64,000 bases of DNA from an uncultured SAR86 cluster bacterium (lineage in GTDB: Bacteria > Pseudomonadota > Gammaproteobacteria > Magnimaribacterales > D2472): NCBI GenBank assembly GCA_902591665.1, contig CACJBO010000004.1, positions 1 through 64,000 of the forward strand. Direction: 5' to 3'. Below the pieces are notes generated by a model. The model was not told the origin of the DNA. It saw only the letters and a program-made list of their open reading frames with translations, and made no database searches. Of this stretch, positions 25,620 through 33,603 are shown one piece after another; the stretch's first letter is position 1, and each line of letters opens with the position of its first letter. A program made the position numbers and the translations under genes.

Positions 25620-27362
25620 ATGATAAAGCTTACACTTTCCGAAATTCTTCAAAAAAATACTGAGTTGTTGAGTTCCATGAATGGCCCTAAATATGATATC
25701 GGCATTATTTCTAATGTAACCCTATCTCCAATAAATGATATCCTAGAATGTGCACTGAGACTTGAAAGTATTAATGCTCATGTAGAACTGGGTGATTATG
25801 ATTCTATTATTAGTGATTGTAAAAATTTTTCACAAAAAAATGCTGTAATTGTTTTTTGGGAACTAACTAATTTGATCGCTGACTTTGAAATCTCAATTAA
25901 CAGAATGAATGAAAGCCAATTAAATCAGTTAATTGAAAGATTTGAAGATGAAATTAAATTTGTATTAAATGAATTAAAAGATGTCCCTTTAGTGCTGTGG
26001 AATAAATTTAATTCGTCGTTAAATAGCTACAATCCCATATCAGATAAAACTAATAAGATAAAAGTTTCAAATATGTTAAATAATGTTCTTCAAACTCATA
26101 AGACACCTAATATGGTTGTTATTGATCTTGAAAAGATTTTTATAGAGCATGGAATAAATAAAGTATTCGATGCTAGACAATTTCATAATTCTAAAGCCCC
26201 TTATACGACTTTATTTTATAAGGATTACGTTAATAAAATTTTACCAGCAATATTTGCAGCTAATGGAAAAACAAAAAAAGTTTTAGTTTTAGACTGTGAC
26301 AACACATTATGGGGAGGAGTTATAGGAGAAGATGGCATAGATTCTATAGCTATCGATGTAAGCACAAAAAAAGGAGAGATATTTTCATACATACATGAAA
26401 AAATTCTTGATCTAAAAGATCAGGGCGTAATGTTAGCTATATGTAGTAAAAATAATTATCAAGATGTTGAAGAGGTGTTCGATAATAAAAACTTTGCATT
26501 AAAAGTATCTGATTTTTCTGCATTAAGAATCAATTGGAAACATAAAATGGAAAATATTAATTCAATTGCAGAGGAATTAAATGTTGGATTAGATAGCTTT
26601 GTATTCCTAGATGACTCAATGTTTGAAATAGATAATATTAAAAAAGCACTGCCCGAAGTTTCATGTTTTATGGTTCCAAAAAATATATCTGATTATCCAA
26701 AGTTATTTGACAGTTTAGAACAATTATTTTTTTCTTTTGGAGCTACAAAAGAAGACTCAAATCGAACCAAAATGTACATGGAGGAATCAAAAAGAAAAAA
26801 AGAGTCACTGAAATGGAAATCACAAGAAGATTACTTAGAGTCACTTGGACTAGAAATTACAATCTTGAATGAAAAAACACTTACGATACCAAGAGCAGCT
26901 CAGCTCACACAGAAAACGAATCAATTCAATCTAACCACTCAAAGATATACAGAGACTGAAATACAAAATTTCATAAGTAATAAAGAATTTTTTATAAGGT
27001 CATTTTTAGTAAAAGATAAATTTGGTGAGTACGGTGAAACAGGACTCATTATTATTAAAAAAGATATAAAAAATCAATCTCTTGATATTGATACATTGCT
27101 AATGAGTTGCAGAGTTATAGGAAGAAAGATAGAGATGTTTTTCATAGATCATATTATAAAAGAATTTATTAAAAGTCCTTTCAAAACCATTCAAGGAAAA
27201 TATATAAGAACTGCTAAAAATGATCAGGTAAAAAATTTTTATGAATCAATAAACTTTGAATGTACCGAGTCTAATGAAAATGAGAAATATTATTTATTAG
27301 AATTAACAGATTATAATGCTATTGAAAAAAAATTTATAAATATAGTGGAATGTTATGAGTAA
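25620..27362 (+). CDS. FkbH-like HAD-family acyl-loading protein
   Basis: A 580-residue protein of the FkbH (HAD-IIIC) family. The N-terminal third is an SGNH-like region, followed by the HAD motif VLDCDNTLWGGVIGEDG with Asp225, AICSKNNYQDV, and FLDDSMFEIDNIKKALP. A C-terminal GNAT-like part (LTQKTNQFNLTTQRYT, then LMSCRVIGRKIE) completes it. Known FkbH proteins dephosphorylate 1,3-bisphosphoglycerate and load glyceryl on an ACP, and relatives occur in O-antigen clusters. The ACP gene follows with an 8-base overlap, which fits such a reaction. The actual acyl unit is unknown. Confidence 0.85.
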   Translation: MIKLTLSEILQKNTELLSSMNGPKYDIGIISNVTLSPINDILECALRLESINAHVELGDYDSIISDCKNFSQKNAVIVFWELTNLIADFEISINRMNESQLNQLIERFEDEIKFVLNELKDVPLVLWNKFNSSLNSYNPISDKTNKIKVSNMLNNVLQTHKTPNMVVIDLEKIFIEHGINKVFDARQFHNSKAPYTTLFYKDYVNKILPAIFAANGKTKKVLVLDCDNTLWGGVIGEDGIDSIAIDVSTKKGEIFSYIHEKILDLKDQGVMLAICSKNNYQDVEEVFDNKNFALKVSDFSALRINWKHKMENINSIAEELNVGLDSFVFLDDSMFEIDNIKKALPEVSCFMVPKNISDYPKLFDSLEQLFFSFGATKEDSNRTKMYMEESKRKKESLKWKSQEDYLESLGLEITILNEKTLTIPRAAQLTQKTNQFNLTTQRYTETEIQNFISNKEFFIRSFLVKDKFGEYGETGLIIIKKDIKNQSLDIDTLLMSCRVIGRKIEMFFIDHIIKEFIKSPFKTIQGKYIRTAKNDQVKNFYESINFECTESNENEKYYLLELTDYNAIEKKFINIVECYE

Positions 27363-27591
27363 TGATTTAGAGATAAAATTAATAAAGATTTTTTGTTCCG
27401 TTCTAGAAATTAAGGAATCTAATTTATATTTCAACATGACAATGGATGATTTGGAAAAATGGGATTCACTTAATCACATGAAAATAATTGCTGCAATAGA
27501 AGAAGAGTTCTCCATTAGATTCGATGATGATTTATTAGAAAAGCTTACTTCTTTGGAAATAATTAAAGAAGAACTAATAAAATTAATATAA
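27355..27591 (+). CDS. Acyl carrier protein (partner of FkbH-like protein)
   Basis: A 78-residue acidic helical protein with the phosphopantetheine site WDSLNHM (Ser38) and the usual following helix KIIAAIEEEF. It is clearly not the fatty-acid AcpP, which has DSLD. Overlapping the FkbH-like gene by 8 bases, it probably carries the acyl group loaded by that enzyme. It ends the first, small polysaccharide segment; pyrF follows after 47 bases with its own probable promoter. Confidence 0.9.
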   Translation: MSNDLEIKLIKIFCSVLEIKESNLYFNMTMDDLEKWDSLNHMKIIAAIEEEFSIRFDDDLLEKLTSLEIIKEELIKLI

Positions 27592-27603
27592 ATAATTGTT
27601 TAT

Positions 27604-27630
27604 TTGCTTTTTGCATTTTTAGCTTAATAT
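27604..27630 (+). promoter_or_regulatory. Putative pyrF promoter
   Basis: TTGCTT (27604-27609), a 15-base spacer and TAATAT (27625-27630) lie 8 bases before ATG 27639. The expected transcription start coincides with the start codon, so a leaderless mRNA is possible. The short spacer makes the call weak. Confidence 0.3.
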
Positions 27631-27638
27631 GAAAGCTT

Positions 27639-28307
27639 ATGATTAAAATAATTGTCGCTATTGATGAGATTGAATTTAATGTTTTTAAGAACATTATCGA
27701 TCAACTTAATAATAAGATATGTATTATTAAAATAGGGAGTGTCAGCTTTAATGCTCTTGGTCACAAGGCAATAACTTATGTTGCTGACAAAGGTTTCAAA
27801 ATATTTTTAGATTTAAAGTTACATGATATTCCAAACACTGTTAGTAAAACTATTTCTGGTCTAATATCACTTCCAATTAGTATGATGACTATCCATGTGT
27901 CTGGTGGTTTGAAGATGGTTAAGGCAGCACAGGATGCTGCTAATGAATCTGATATAAAAGTATTTGGTGTTACCGCATTGACTAGCTTATCAGATAACGA
28001 TACTCAATCTATTTTCAAAAGAACTGCTTCAGAGCAGGTTGATGTAATGTTAGATTTGGCTGAGGAAGCTAGGCTTGATGGAGTTGTTTGCTCTCCTCAT
28101 GAGCTAGAACTCGTTAAAAAAAGAAATACACTTTTATCTATAACACCTGGTATAAGATTATCTAAATCTCAAGATGATCAGAGTAGGGTGATGACTCCAA
28201 AAGAGGCTATATCAAAAGGTGCTGACTATATTGTTATAGGTAGACCTATAACTAATGCACCTAACTTAAGTGAAGCTCTTCAAGAAATTTATAATTCAAT
28301 ACGCTAG
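27639..28307 (+). CDS. pyrF: Orotidine 5'-phosphate decarboxylase
   Basis: A 222-residue TIM-barrel enzyme of UMP synthesis. The catalytic signature FLDLKLHDIPNTV near 57-69 holds the Asp-Lys-Asp triad. SMMTIHVSGG, GVTALTSL, TPGIRL and the C-terminal GADYIVIGRPIT phosphate-binding segment are all typical. It opens a housekeeping island (pyrF, pgi, uvrC, pgsA) inside the polysaccharide region; pgi follows after two bases. Confidence 0.95.
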   Translation: MIKIIVAIDEIEFNVFKNIIDQLNNKICIIKIGSVSFNALGHKAITYVADKGFKIFLDLKLHDIPNTVSKTISGLISLPISMMTIHVSGGLKMVKAAQDAANESDIKVFGVTALTSLSDNDTQSIFKRTASEQVDVMLDLAEEARLDGVVCSPHELELVKKRNTLLSITPGIRLSKSQDDQSRVMTPKEAISKGADYIVIGRPITNAPNLSEALQEIYNSIR

Positions 28308-28309
28308 AT

Positions 28310-29719
28310 ATGAGCATATTTAACAAAATTATGGATGAGACTTCTCAATGCAAGGATGAGGTTTTTCAGCATGTATACACAAACAATAATCTAGAATACA
28401 AATCTTCATTAAGGGGATTTAATAGCAAGCTTTTTTCTCTGTTTAAATCTCATTATGACAATCTAATGGTTTCTCAATCAATTCAATCTTTATTTAAGGG
28501 TGATATTGTTAACGAAACTGAAAATCAGGCAGCCTTGCATCATGTCTACAGAGATATGCATGCTTCCTCTTCTAATAATTTTGCTTCTGCAGAATTAATA
28601 AAATCTTGTCGTTTAAATATTGAAAAGTGTATAAGGCTCAAAGAGGAATTAATTAGAAAAGGTATTAAAAACATTGTTACTATCGGTATTGGTGGTTCTT
28701 TTGAAGGGCCTAAATTGTTAATCGAAACTCTAACGAGCGAGAATGATAGAAACTTTAAGCATATTTTCTTGACCGGACCAGATACAGTTGAATTTAATGA
28801 AACAGTTAAGACATTAAATCAAGAGGATACTTTTTTTATTGTCTCATCTAAGTCATTCAGCACTGATGAAACTCTGCAAAGTATGGCTTTATCTAAAGCA
28901 TGGCTAGAAACCAAATGTGAATTTGAAGATCACTTTATAGCTATTACCTCCCAGCCAGATAAAGCTCAAAACTTTGGCTTCAAAGAAAACATAATTGAAT
29001 TTCCAAATGAAATTGGTGGAAGATATTCAATGTGGTCTCCAATATCACTTCCAGCAATATTAGAACTTGGAGAAAATTTTAAAGATTTCTTGATTGGAGG
29101 ACATGAAGCAGATAATCTTCTGCTTAATGATGATGATTATAATGATTTTATAAATTTATTATCTTTTAGTGATATTTGGTATAACAATTTTGATAATAAG
29201 CACACTAGAGTTCTTCTTTTATATAGCTGGAAAATGAGATTCTTTTCTGATTATGCTCAGCAACTTGAAATGGAGTCCATAGGAAAGCAACCACACCCAA
29301 AATCAATATTTAAAAATACTGGCCAGGTTATTTTTGGAGGATTTGGCTCAACTGCTCAACATAGCTATTTCCAACTATTACACCAAGGAACTGCTTCTGC
29401 ATGTGCAGATATTTTTACAATCAAAGATAACAAAGAATCTAATAAACTTCTTTTCGCCCAATCTCAGGCACAAGCAGGTCTTTTAGCAAATGGACCTCAT
29501 AAAGATTTAAAATCATTCGAACAAGTAAATGGCAATATTCCTACCAACCTTTTCACATTAAAAACATTAAATGCAAAAACCCTTGGTTTTATAATTGCAA
29601 CCTGGGAACATAGAACCTTCATAAGTGCAAAAATGCTTCAAATCAATCCCTTTGATCAATTTGGTGTTAGTGCTGGAAAAATTTTTGCAAGAAAGTTTTT
29701 AGATGAATATGGCGGTTGA
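28310..29719 (+). CDS. pgi: Glucose-6-phosphate isomerase
   Basis: A 469-residue enzyme interconverting glucose 6-phosphate and fructose 6-phosphate, shorter than E. coli Pgi (549). It has TIGIGGSFEGPKLL near 124-137, SSKSFSTDETL, NEIGGRYSMWS (a GGR phosphate loop), LEMESIGKQ with the catalytic Glu, and FGSTAQHSYFQLLHQG with the catalytic His. The C-terminal signature reads INPFDQFGVSAGK, keeping the catalytic lysine but with Ser where most Pgi have Glu after GV. Fructose 6-phosphate feeds the GDP-mannose and UDP-GlcNAc precursors of the locus. It overlaps uvrC by 17 bases. Confidence 0.93.
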   Translation: MSIFNKIMDETSQCKDEVFQHVYTNNNLEYKSSLRGFNSKLFSLFKSHYDNLMVSQSIQSLFKGDIVNETENQAALHHVYRDMHASSSNNFASAELIKSCRLNIEKCIRLKEELIRKGIKNIVTIGIGGSFEGPKLLIETLTSENDRNFKHIFLTGPDTVEFNETVKTLNQEDTFFIVSSKSFSTDETLQSMALSKAWLETKCEFEDHFIAITSQPDKAQNFGFKENIIEFPNEIGGRYSMWSPISLPAILELGENFKDFLIGGHEADNLLLNDDDYNDFINLLSFSDIWYNNFDNKHTRVLLLYSWKMRFFSDYAQQLEMESIGKQPHPKSIFKNTGQVIFGGFGSTAQHSYFQLLHQGTASACADIFTIKDNKESNKLLFAQSQAQAGLLANGPHKDLKSFEQVNGNIPTNLFTLKTLNAKTLGFIIATWEHRTFISAKMLQINPFDQFGVSAGKIFARKFLDEYGG

Positions 29720-31490
29720 TCTTAACAAAGTTCCATCAACACCTGGCGTATATAAATTTTTCAATAAGAATGAAATTATTTATATTGGAAAAGCTAAAAA
29801 TCTAAAAAAAAGAGTTTCAAGTTATTTTGGTAAATCTGTCAAAGACAGAAAAACCTCACAAATAAAACTTTTAACAGACAAGATTGAGACATTCACAACA
29901 AAAAATGAAGTTGAGGCTCTTCTGCTTGAGCAAACATTAATAAAGGAGAATAAGCCTAAGTTTAATATTCTTCTGAGAGATGATAAAACATACCCATATA
30001 TATATTTTTCTTTAGATCATGATTATCCAGGCATTTATTTAAAAAGAACAAAAAAAGCAGTTAATTCTAATTACTACGGGCCTTTTGTTAGTTCAGGAGC
30101 CGTTAAAAAATCTATTAAAGAAATTCAAAAAGTTTTCAAACTTAGGAACTGTAATGATTCTACATTCTCAAATAGGTCTAGGCCTTGTATAGAATATCAA
30201 ATGAAGAGATGTTCTGCACCATGTGTAAAAAATATAAAAACAAATGATTACTTTGAAGATGTAGAATCTGCAAAATTATATTTATCCTCATCTGATTCTC
30301 AGACTATTATGCGCTTAAAACAGGATATACAAAAAGCATCCAATGAGTTAGCTTTTGAAAAAGCTGCTGATATAAGAGACAAACTAAAAAGAATAGAGCT
30401 CATTCGTAAAGAACAATCGGTAGTTAATGTTGCCACAGATATAGATATATTTTCAGCTCATTCAGAAAATAACTATATTGGCATTTCAATAATAGTTGTA
30501 AGAAAAGGAAAAATTAGAGGAACTAAAACTCATTTAGTAAAAAGAGCTTTTTTTGAATCTATTGACTCTGTTTATCAGATGGCGATTATTAATTTCTATG
30601 ATTCCCAGCTTGATATCCCCAAAAAAATTATGAGTACCCATGCTCTTGAGAGCAAAAAATTAATTTGTAAAGTATTAAAAAAGAAATTCAATGCAAATGT
30701 TTCGATCACTCATAGCCCAAATAAGTCCATACGACCTATCTATAATTTATGTAAGCTAAATGCCAGGCAAATAATTGAAAACCATTTAACTAAATCTGAT
30801 AAATATAGTTTCGCATTTGACGATTTAAATAATTATATTGGAAATCAAAATAAGGTAAGAAAAATTGAATCATATGATGTTAGTCATATTTCTGGAAATC
30901 ATGCTGTTGCAGCATGTATTGTTTTTTTAGATACAGGCCCAAGCAAGAAAGAATATAGAATTTTTAATATACCAAAGGAGTTATCAGGAAATGATGTAGG
31001 TTCTTTGGAGCATGTAATAAAAAGGCGATTAAAATATTATAAAGACAAAAAAATAAAACCTGATTTGATTCTTATAGATGGGGGTAAGAATCAGCTTAAC
31101 TATTCTCAATCAGTAATAAATAGTTCCATATATAAAGATATAAAAGTTATCTCAATCGTTAAAGGCGTTAATAGAATACGGGCAACAGAGACAGTTTTAT
31201 CACAAGAGGGGATAATTGAATTTCATAAAGATTCAAAGGGTTATTTGTTATTACAAGAAATTAGAAATGAATCCCATAGATTTGCAATTAATGCGCAGAG
31301 AAAAAAGAAAAATGCTAAGAATAGGAGATCTCAGTTAGATAATATTGAAGGAATAGGTAAAGTGCTTAAGGGAAGGTTGTTACGAAATTTTAAAAGCTTA
31401 AAAAATATTAAATCAGCAAATTTAGAAGATTTAATGACTGTAAAAGGTATTAATGCCAAAATAGCACAATTAATTAAAGAAAAGCTCTAA
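29703..31490 (+). CDS. uvrC: Excinuclease ABC subunit C
   Basis: A 595-residue nuclease of nucleotide excision repair. The N-terminal GIY-YIG domain has PGVYKFFNKNEIIYIGKAKNL near 13-33. A cysteine cluster (CIEYQMKRCSAPCVK), a UVR domain near 205-235 that contacts UvrB, and an RNase H-like nuclease domain (IESYDVSHISGNHAVA, LILIDGGKNQL) follow. Tandem helix-hairpin-helix motifs end the protein. ATG 29709 is an alternative start. uvrC-pgsA is the classical order. Confidence 0.96.
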   Translation: MNMAVDLNKVPSTPGVYKFFNKNEIIYIGKAKNLKKRVSSYFGKSVKDRKTSQIKLLTDKIETFTTKNEVEALLLEQTLIKENKPKFNILLRDDKTYPYIYFSLDHDYPGIYLKRTKKAVNSNYYGPFVSSGAVKKSIKEIQKVFKLRNCNDSTFSNRSRPCIEYQMKRCSAPCVKNIKTNDYFEDVESAKLYLSSSDSQTIMRLKQDIQKASNELAFEKAADIRDKLKRIELIRKEQSVVNVATDIDIFSAHSENNYIGISIIVVRKGKIRGTKTHLVKRAFFESIDSVYQMAIINFYDSQLDIPKKIMSTHALESKKLICKVLKKKFNANVSITHSPNKSIRPIYNLCKLNARQIIENHLTKSDKYSFAFDDLNNYIGNQNKVRKIESYDVSHISGNHAVAACIVFLDTGPSKKEYRIFNIPKELSGNDVGSLEHVIKRRLKYYKDKKIKPDLILIDGGKNQLNYSQSVINSSIYKDIKVISIVKGVNRIRATETVLSQEGIIEFHKDSKGYLLLQEIRNESHRFAINAQRKKKNAKNRRSQLDNIEGIGKVLKGRLLRNFKSLKNIKSANLEDLMTVKGINAKIAQLIKEKL

Positions 31491-31493
31491 CTC

Positions 31494-32042
31494 GTGTCAA
31501 CTTTTATAAATATATTAACATTATCAAGAATCTTTCTTGCAGCTTTAATATTTATACTTTTAATGTCATCAGATGGATATTTTTTTGCATTAATACTGTT
31601 TTTTTTAGCAGCAATAACAGATTATTTTGATGGTTATTTTGCTAGAAAATATAATGCAGTCTCAGTGCTTGGAGAGATACTAGATCCAATTGCTGACAAG
31701 ATTCTAATTCTTTTTGTATTATTTGGACTTGCAGTAAATCTTTCAAGTTATTTGATAGCCTTTATAGGAGCAATGATTATCACAAGAGAAATTTGGGTAG
31801 GAGCTTTAAGAGATTATAATGCGAGGATTGGTAAAAGTGATGCAACCAAAGTTACTTTCCTTGCAAAAATTAAAACCACCATTCAATTATTTACTCTTTC
31901 GATATATTTATTTGGTTTGAGTGCAAACAATATGTTGTTAATTATTATTGCTGATATATTTTTATTTATTTCTCTTTTTATAACATTATATACAGGCTTT
32001 ATTTATACCATTAACAGTTTTAATAATGACCAAAATCTATAA
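31494..32042 (+). CDS. pgsA: CDP-diacylglycerol-glycerol-3-phosphate 3-phosphatidyltransferase
   Basis: A 182-residue inner-membrane enzyme with about five helices, making phosphatidylglycerol phosphate. The CDP-alcohol phosphotransferase motif D-G-x2-A-R-x8-G-x3-D-x3-D runs from Asp46 to Asp68 (DGYFARKYNAVSVLGEILD). The start is GTG, three bases after uvrC. The gene overlaps the nucleotide-sugar dehydrogenase by 17 bases. In E. coli pgsA is followed directly by glyW-cysT-leuZ tRNA genes; here a sugar gene comes between. Confidence 0.95.
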   Translation: MSTFINILTLSRIFLAALIFILLMSSDGYFFALILFFLAAITDYFDGYFARKYNAVSVLGEILDPIADKILILFVLFGLAVNLSSYLIAFIGAMIITREIWVGALRDYNARIGKSDATKVTFLAKIKTTIQLFTLSIYLFGLSANNMLLIIIADIFLFISLFITLYTGFIYTINSFNNDQNL

Positions 32043-33279
32043 GAAAGAAGACTATAGAATTTGTGTAGTTGGGTTGGGATATGTCGGTCTTCCTTTAGCT
32101 GCAAGGTTCTCATTAAAAGGGTTTAATGTAACAGGTTTTGATATAAAAGAAGAAAGAGTTAATCAGTTAAAAAATAATATTGACATAAATAATGATGAAT
32201 CTATTAAACATTTAGAATCCTTAAATAAGAATTCAAATCTATCCTCAAATATTAATGAAATTGAAGATTGTAATGTTTATATAATTACCGTTCCAACACC
32301 AATTAATCCAGATAAAACACCTGATCTAAAACCACTTATAGCATCAAGCGAGCTTGTTGGCAGCATATTAAAAAAAGGTTCTATTGTTGTATATGAGTCA
32401 ACTGTTTATCCGGGTGTTACTGATGAAGTTTGCACTCCAATTTTAGAAGAAAAATCTGGTTTGGTTTTTAATAAAGAGTTTTCAACTGCCTATAGTCCAG
32501 AAAGAATAGTGCCTGGTGATAAAGTTAATACCATTGAAAAGATAATAAAAGTTGTTTCAGCTTCAAATAAAGAGGCATTAGAAATAATTTCGTTCTTATA
32601 TTCTTCAATAATAGATGCTGGTATTCATAAAGCACCTTCAATAAAAGTTGCTGAAGCAGCTAAAGTTACTGAAAATATTCAAAGAGATGTTAATATCGCG
32701 CTTATCAATGAAATGCATCAGCTTTATACCTCTATTGGAATTAATACAAATGATGTAATTGATGCAGCCTCAACAAAATGGAATTTTATGAGACTAACAC
32801 CTGGTATGGTTGGAGGACATTGCATAAGCATTGATCCGTATTATTTAATGCATAAATCTGAGATGTTAGGCTACACTCCAAACATAATGAGAGCTTCAAG
32901 AAAAATTAATGATGAAATGAGTGTATGGGTGGTTGAAAAATTTCTAGAGTTTTCGGATAGGAAATGTATTGATATTAAAAATACAGAAATTACATTTTTA
33001 GGTTACTCATTTAAAGAGAATTGTGCAGATACTAGAAATACAAAAGTGAAAGATCTTATTTATCTAATTAAAGATAAAGGAATAAAAGTCGGTTTGTGGG
33101 ATCCTGTAGTTGATCTCAATGAATTAAAAGAACTCAGAGATGATGGCGTTAAGATTTATCATAAAAAGCCCAGTGAAGTTGAATTTGCTTTTTTATGTGT
33201 TCTACATGATGAAATAAACACTTTTCTTAAAAATCATACAGGATTTTTATTTGACTATAAAAATATTGATTTTTATTAA
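32026..33279 (+). CDS. UDP-N-acetylhexosamine 6-dehydrogenase (TviB/WbpO/WbpA-like)
   Basis: A 417-residue UDP-sugar dehydrogenase oxidising C6 to a uronic acid. It has the N-terminal Rossmann motif VVGLGYVGLPLAARFS near 14-29, VPTPI, a STVYPG loop, KVAEAAKVTENIQRDVN near 209-225 typical of N-acetylhexosamine enzymes, and catalytic Cys266 in VGGHCISIDPYYL. It resembles Vi-antigen TviB more than UDP-glucose dehydrogenase, so GlcNAc or GalNAc is the likely substrate. No TviC-type epimerase is adjacent. It overlaps pgsA by 17 bases and lies just before tRNA-Cys. Confidence 0.88.
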   Translation: MTKIYKKEDYRICVVGLGYVGLPLAARFSLKGFNVTGFDIKEERVNQLKNNIDINNDESIKHLESLNKNSNLSSNINEIEDCNVYIITVPTPINPDKTPDLKPLIASSELVGSILKKGSIVVYESTVYPGVTDEVCTPILEEKSGLVFNKEFSTAYSPERIVPGDKVNTIEKIIKVVSASNKEALEIISFLYSSIIDAGIHKAPSIKVAEAAKVTENIQRDVNIALINEMHQLYTSIGINTNDVIDAASTKWNFMRLTPGMVGGHCISIDPYYLMHKSEMLGYTPNIMRASRKINDEMSVWVVEKFLEFSDRKCIDIKNTEITFLGYSFKENCADTRNTKVKDLIYLIKDKGIKVGLWDPVVDLNELKELRDDGVKIYHKKPSEVEFAFLCVLHDEINTFLKNHTGFLFDYKNIDFY

Positions 33280-33312
33280 AACACTACAAGTATCTATAAA
33301 ATAAATTTCATA

Positions 33313-33318
33313 TATAAT
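33313..33318 (+). promoter_or_regulatory. -10 element of the tRNA-Cys/tRNA-Leu unit
   Basis: A perfect TATAAT lies 10 bases upstream of the mature 5' end of tRNA-Cys. The -35 region is weak. A second TATAAT at 33415-33420 lies 19 bases before tRNA-Leu but has no usable -35 outside the tRNA-Cys gene, so co-transcription is more likely. Confidence 0.4.
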
Positions 33319-33328
33319 AGCAAATTTT

Positions 33329-33402
33329 GGCTGGATGGCAGAGTGGTTATGCAGCGGCCTGCAAAGCCGTTTACGCCGGTTCGATTCCGGCTTCAGCCTC
33401 CA
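33329..33402 (+). tRNA. cysT: tRNA-Cys (anticodon GCA)
   Basis: A full cloverleaf can be drawn. The acceptor stem GGCTGGA pairs with TTCAGCC, with U73 as discriminator (typical of tRNA-Cys) and an encoded CCA (33400-33402). The anticodon GCA is at 33361-33363 in the loop CTGCAAA on a five-pair stem, and the T arm is GCCGG-TTCGATT-CCGGC. The pair Cys-Leu(TAA) matches cysT-leuZ downstream of pgsA in E. coli. Confidence 0.96.
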
Positions 33403-33439
33403 ATAAAAAAGAAGTATAATCTGCATAAGTTTACAGAAT

Positions 33440-33526
33440 GCCCGGGTGGTGGAATTGGTAGACACAAGGGACTTAAAATCCCTCGCTAGCAATAGCGTGC
33501 CGGTTCAAGTCCGGCTCCGGGTACCA
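33440..33526 (+). tRNA. leuZ: tRNA-Leu (anticodon TAA)
   Basis: A class II tRNA of 87 bases with a long variable arm. The acceptor GCCCGGG pairs with TCCGGGT, A73 and encoded CCA end at 33526. The anticodon TAA is at 33474-33476 in loop CTTAAAA, with stem AGGGA/TCCCT, and the T arm is GCCGG-TTCAAGT-CCGGC. It lies 37 bases after tRNA-Cys, and together they form a likely single transcript. No clear terminator follows before wzz. Confidence 0.96.
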
Positions 33527-33558
33527 TTTAGTAATAAAATAAAAATAACTTATATCAC

Positions 33559-33577
33559 GTCAACTATTGTTATTGAC
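33559..33577 (+). promoter_or_regulatory. Inverted repeat upstream of wzz
   Basis: GTCAA (33559-33563), nine bases, then TTGAC (33573-33577) form a perfect 5-base inverted repeat just upstream of the wzz -10. It could be an operator, or the right half could serve as a -35 with a too-short spacer. Confidence 0.2.
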
Positions 33578-33597
33578 CTGATTATCTAAGCTATAAT
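33567..33597 (+). promoter_or_regulatory. Putative wzz promoter
   Basis: A perfect -10 TATAAT (33592-33597) lies 6 bases before the wzz ATG at 33604, so transcription would start at or beside the start codon. The candidate -35 boxes are TTGTTA (33567-33572, spacer 19) or TTGACC (33573-33578, spacer 13), neither ideal. This is the likely main promoter of the long plus-strand glycan operon. Confidence 0.4.
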
Positions 33598-33603
33598 AAT
33601 TAT

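Noticed and set aside
33403..33439. A third tRNA (glyW) in the tRNA cluster
   Set aside because: The gap between tRNA-Cys and tRNA-Leu is only 37 bases, and pgsA overlaps the next gene, so no room remains for tRNA-Gly.
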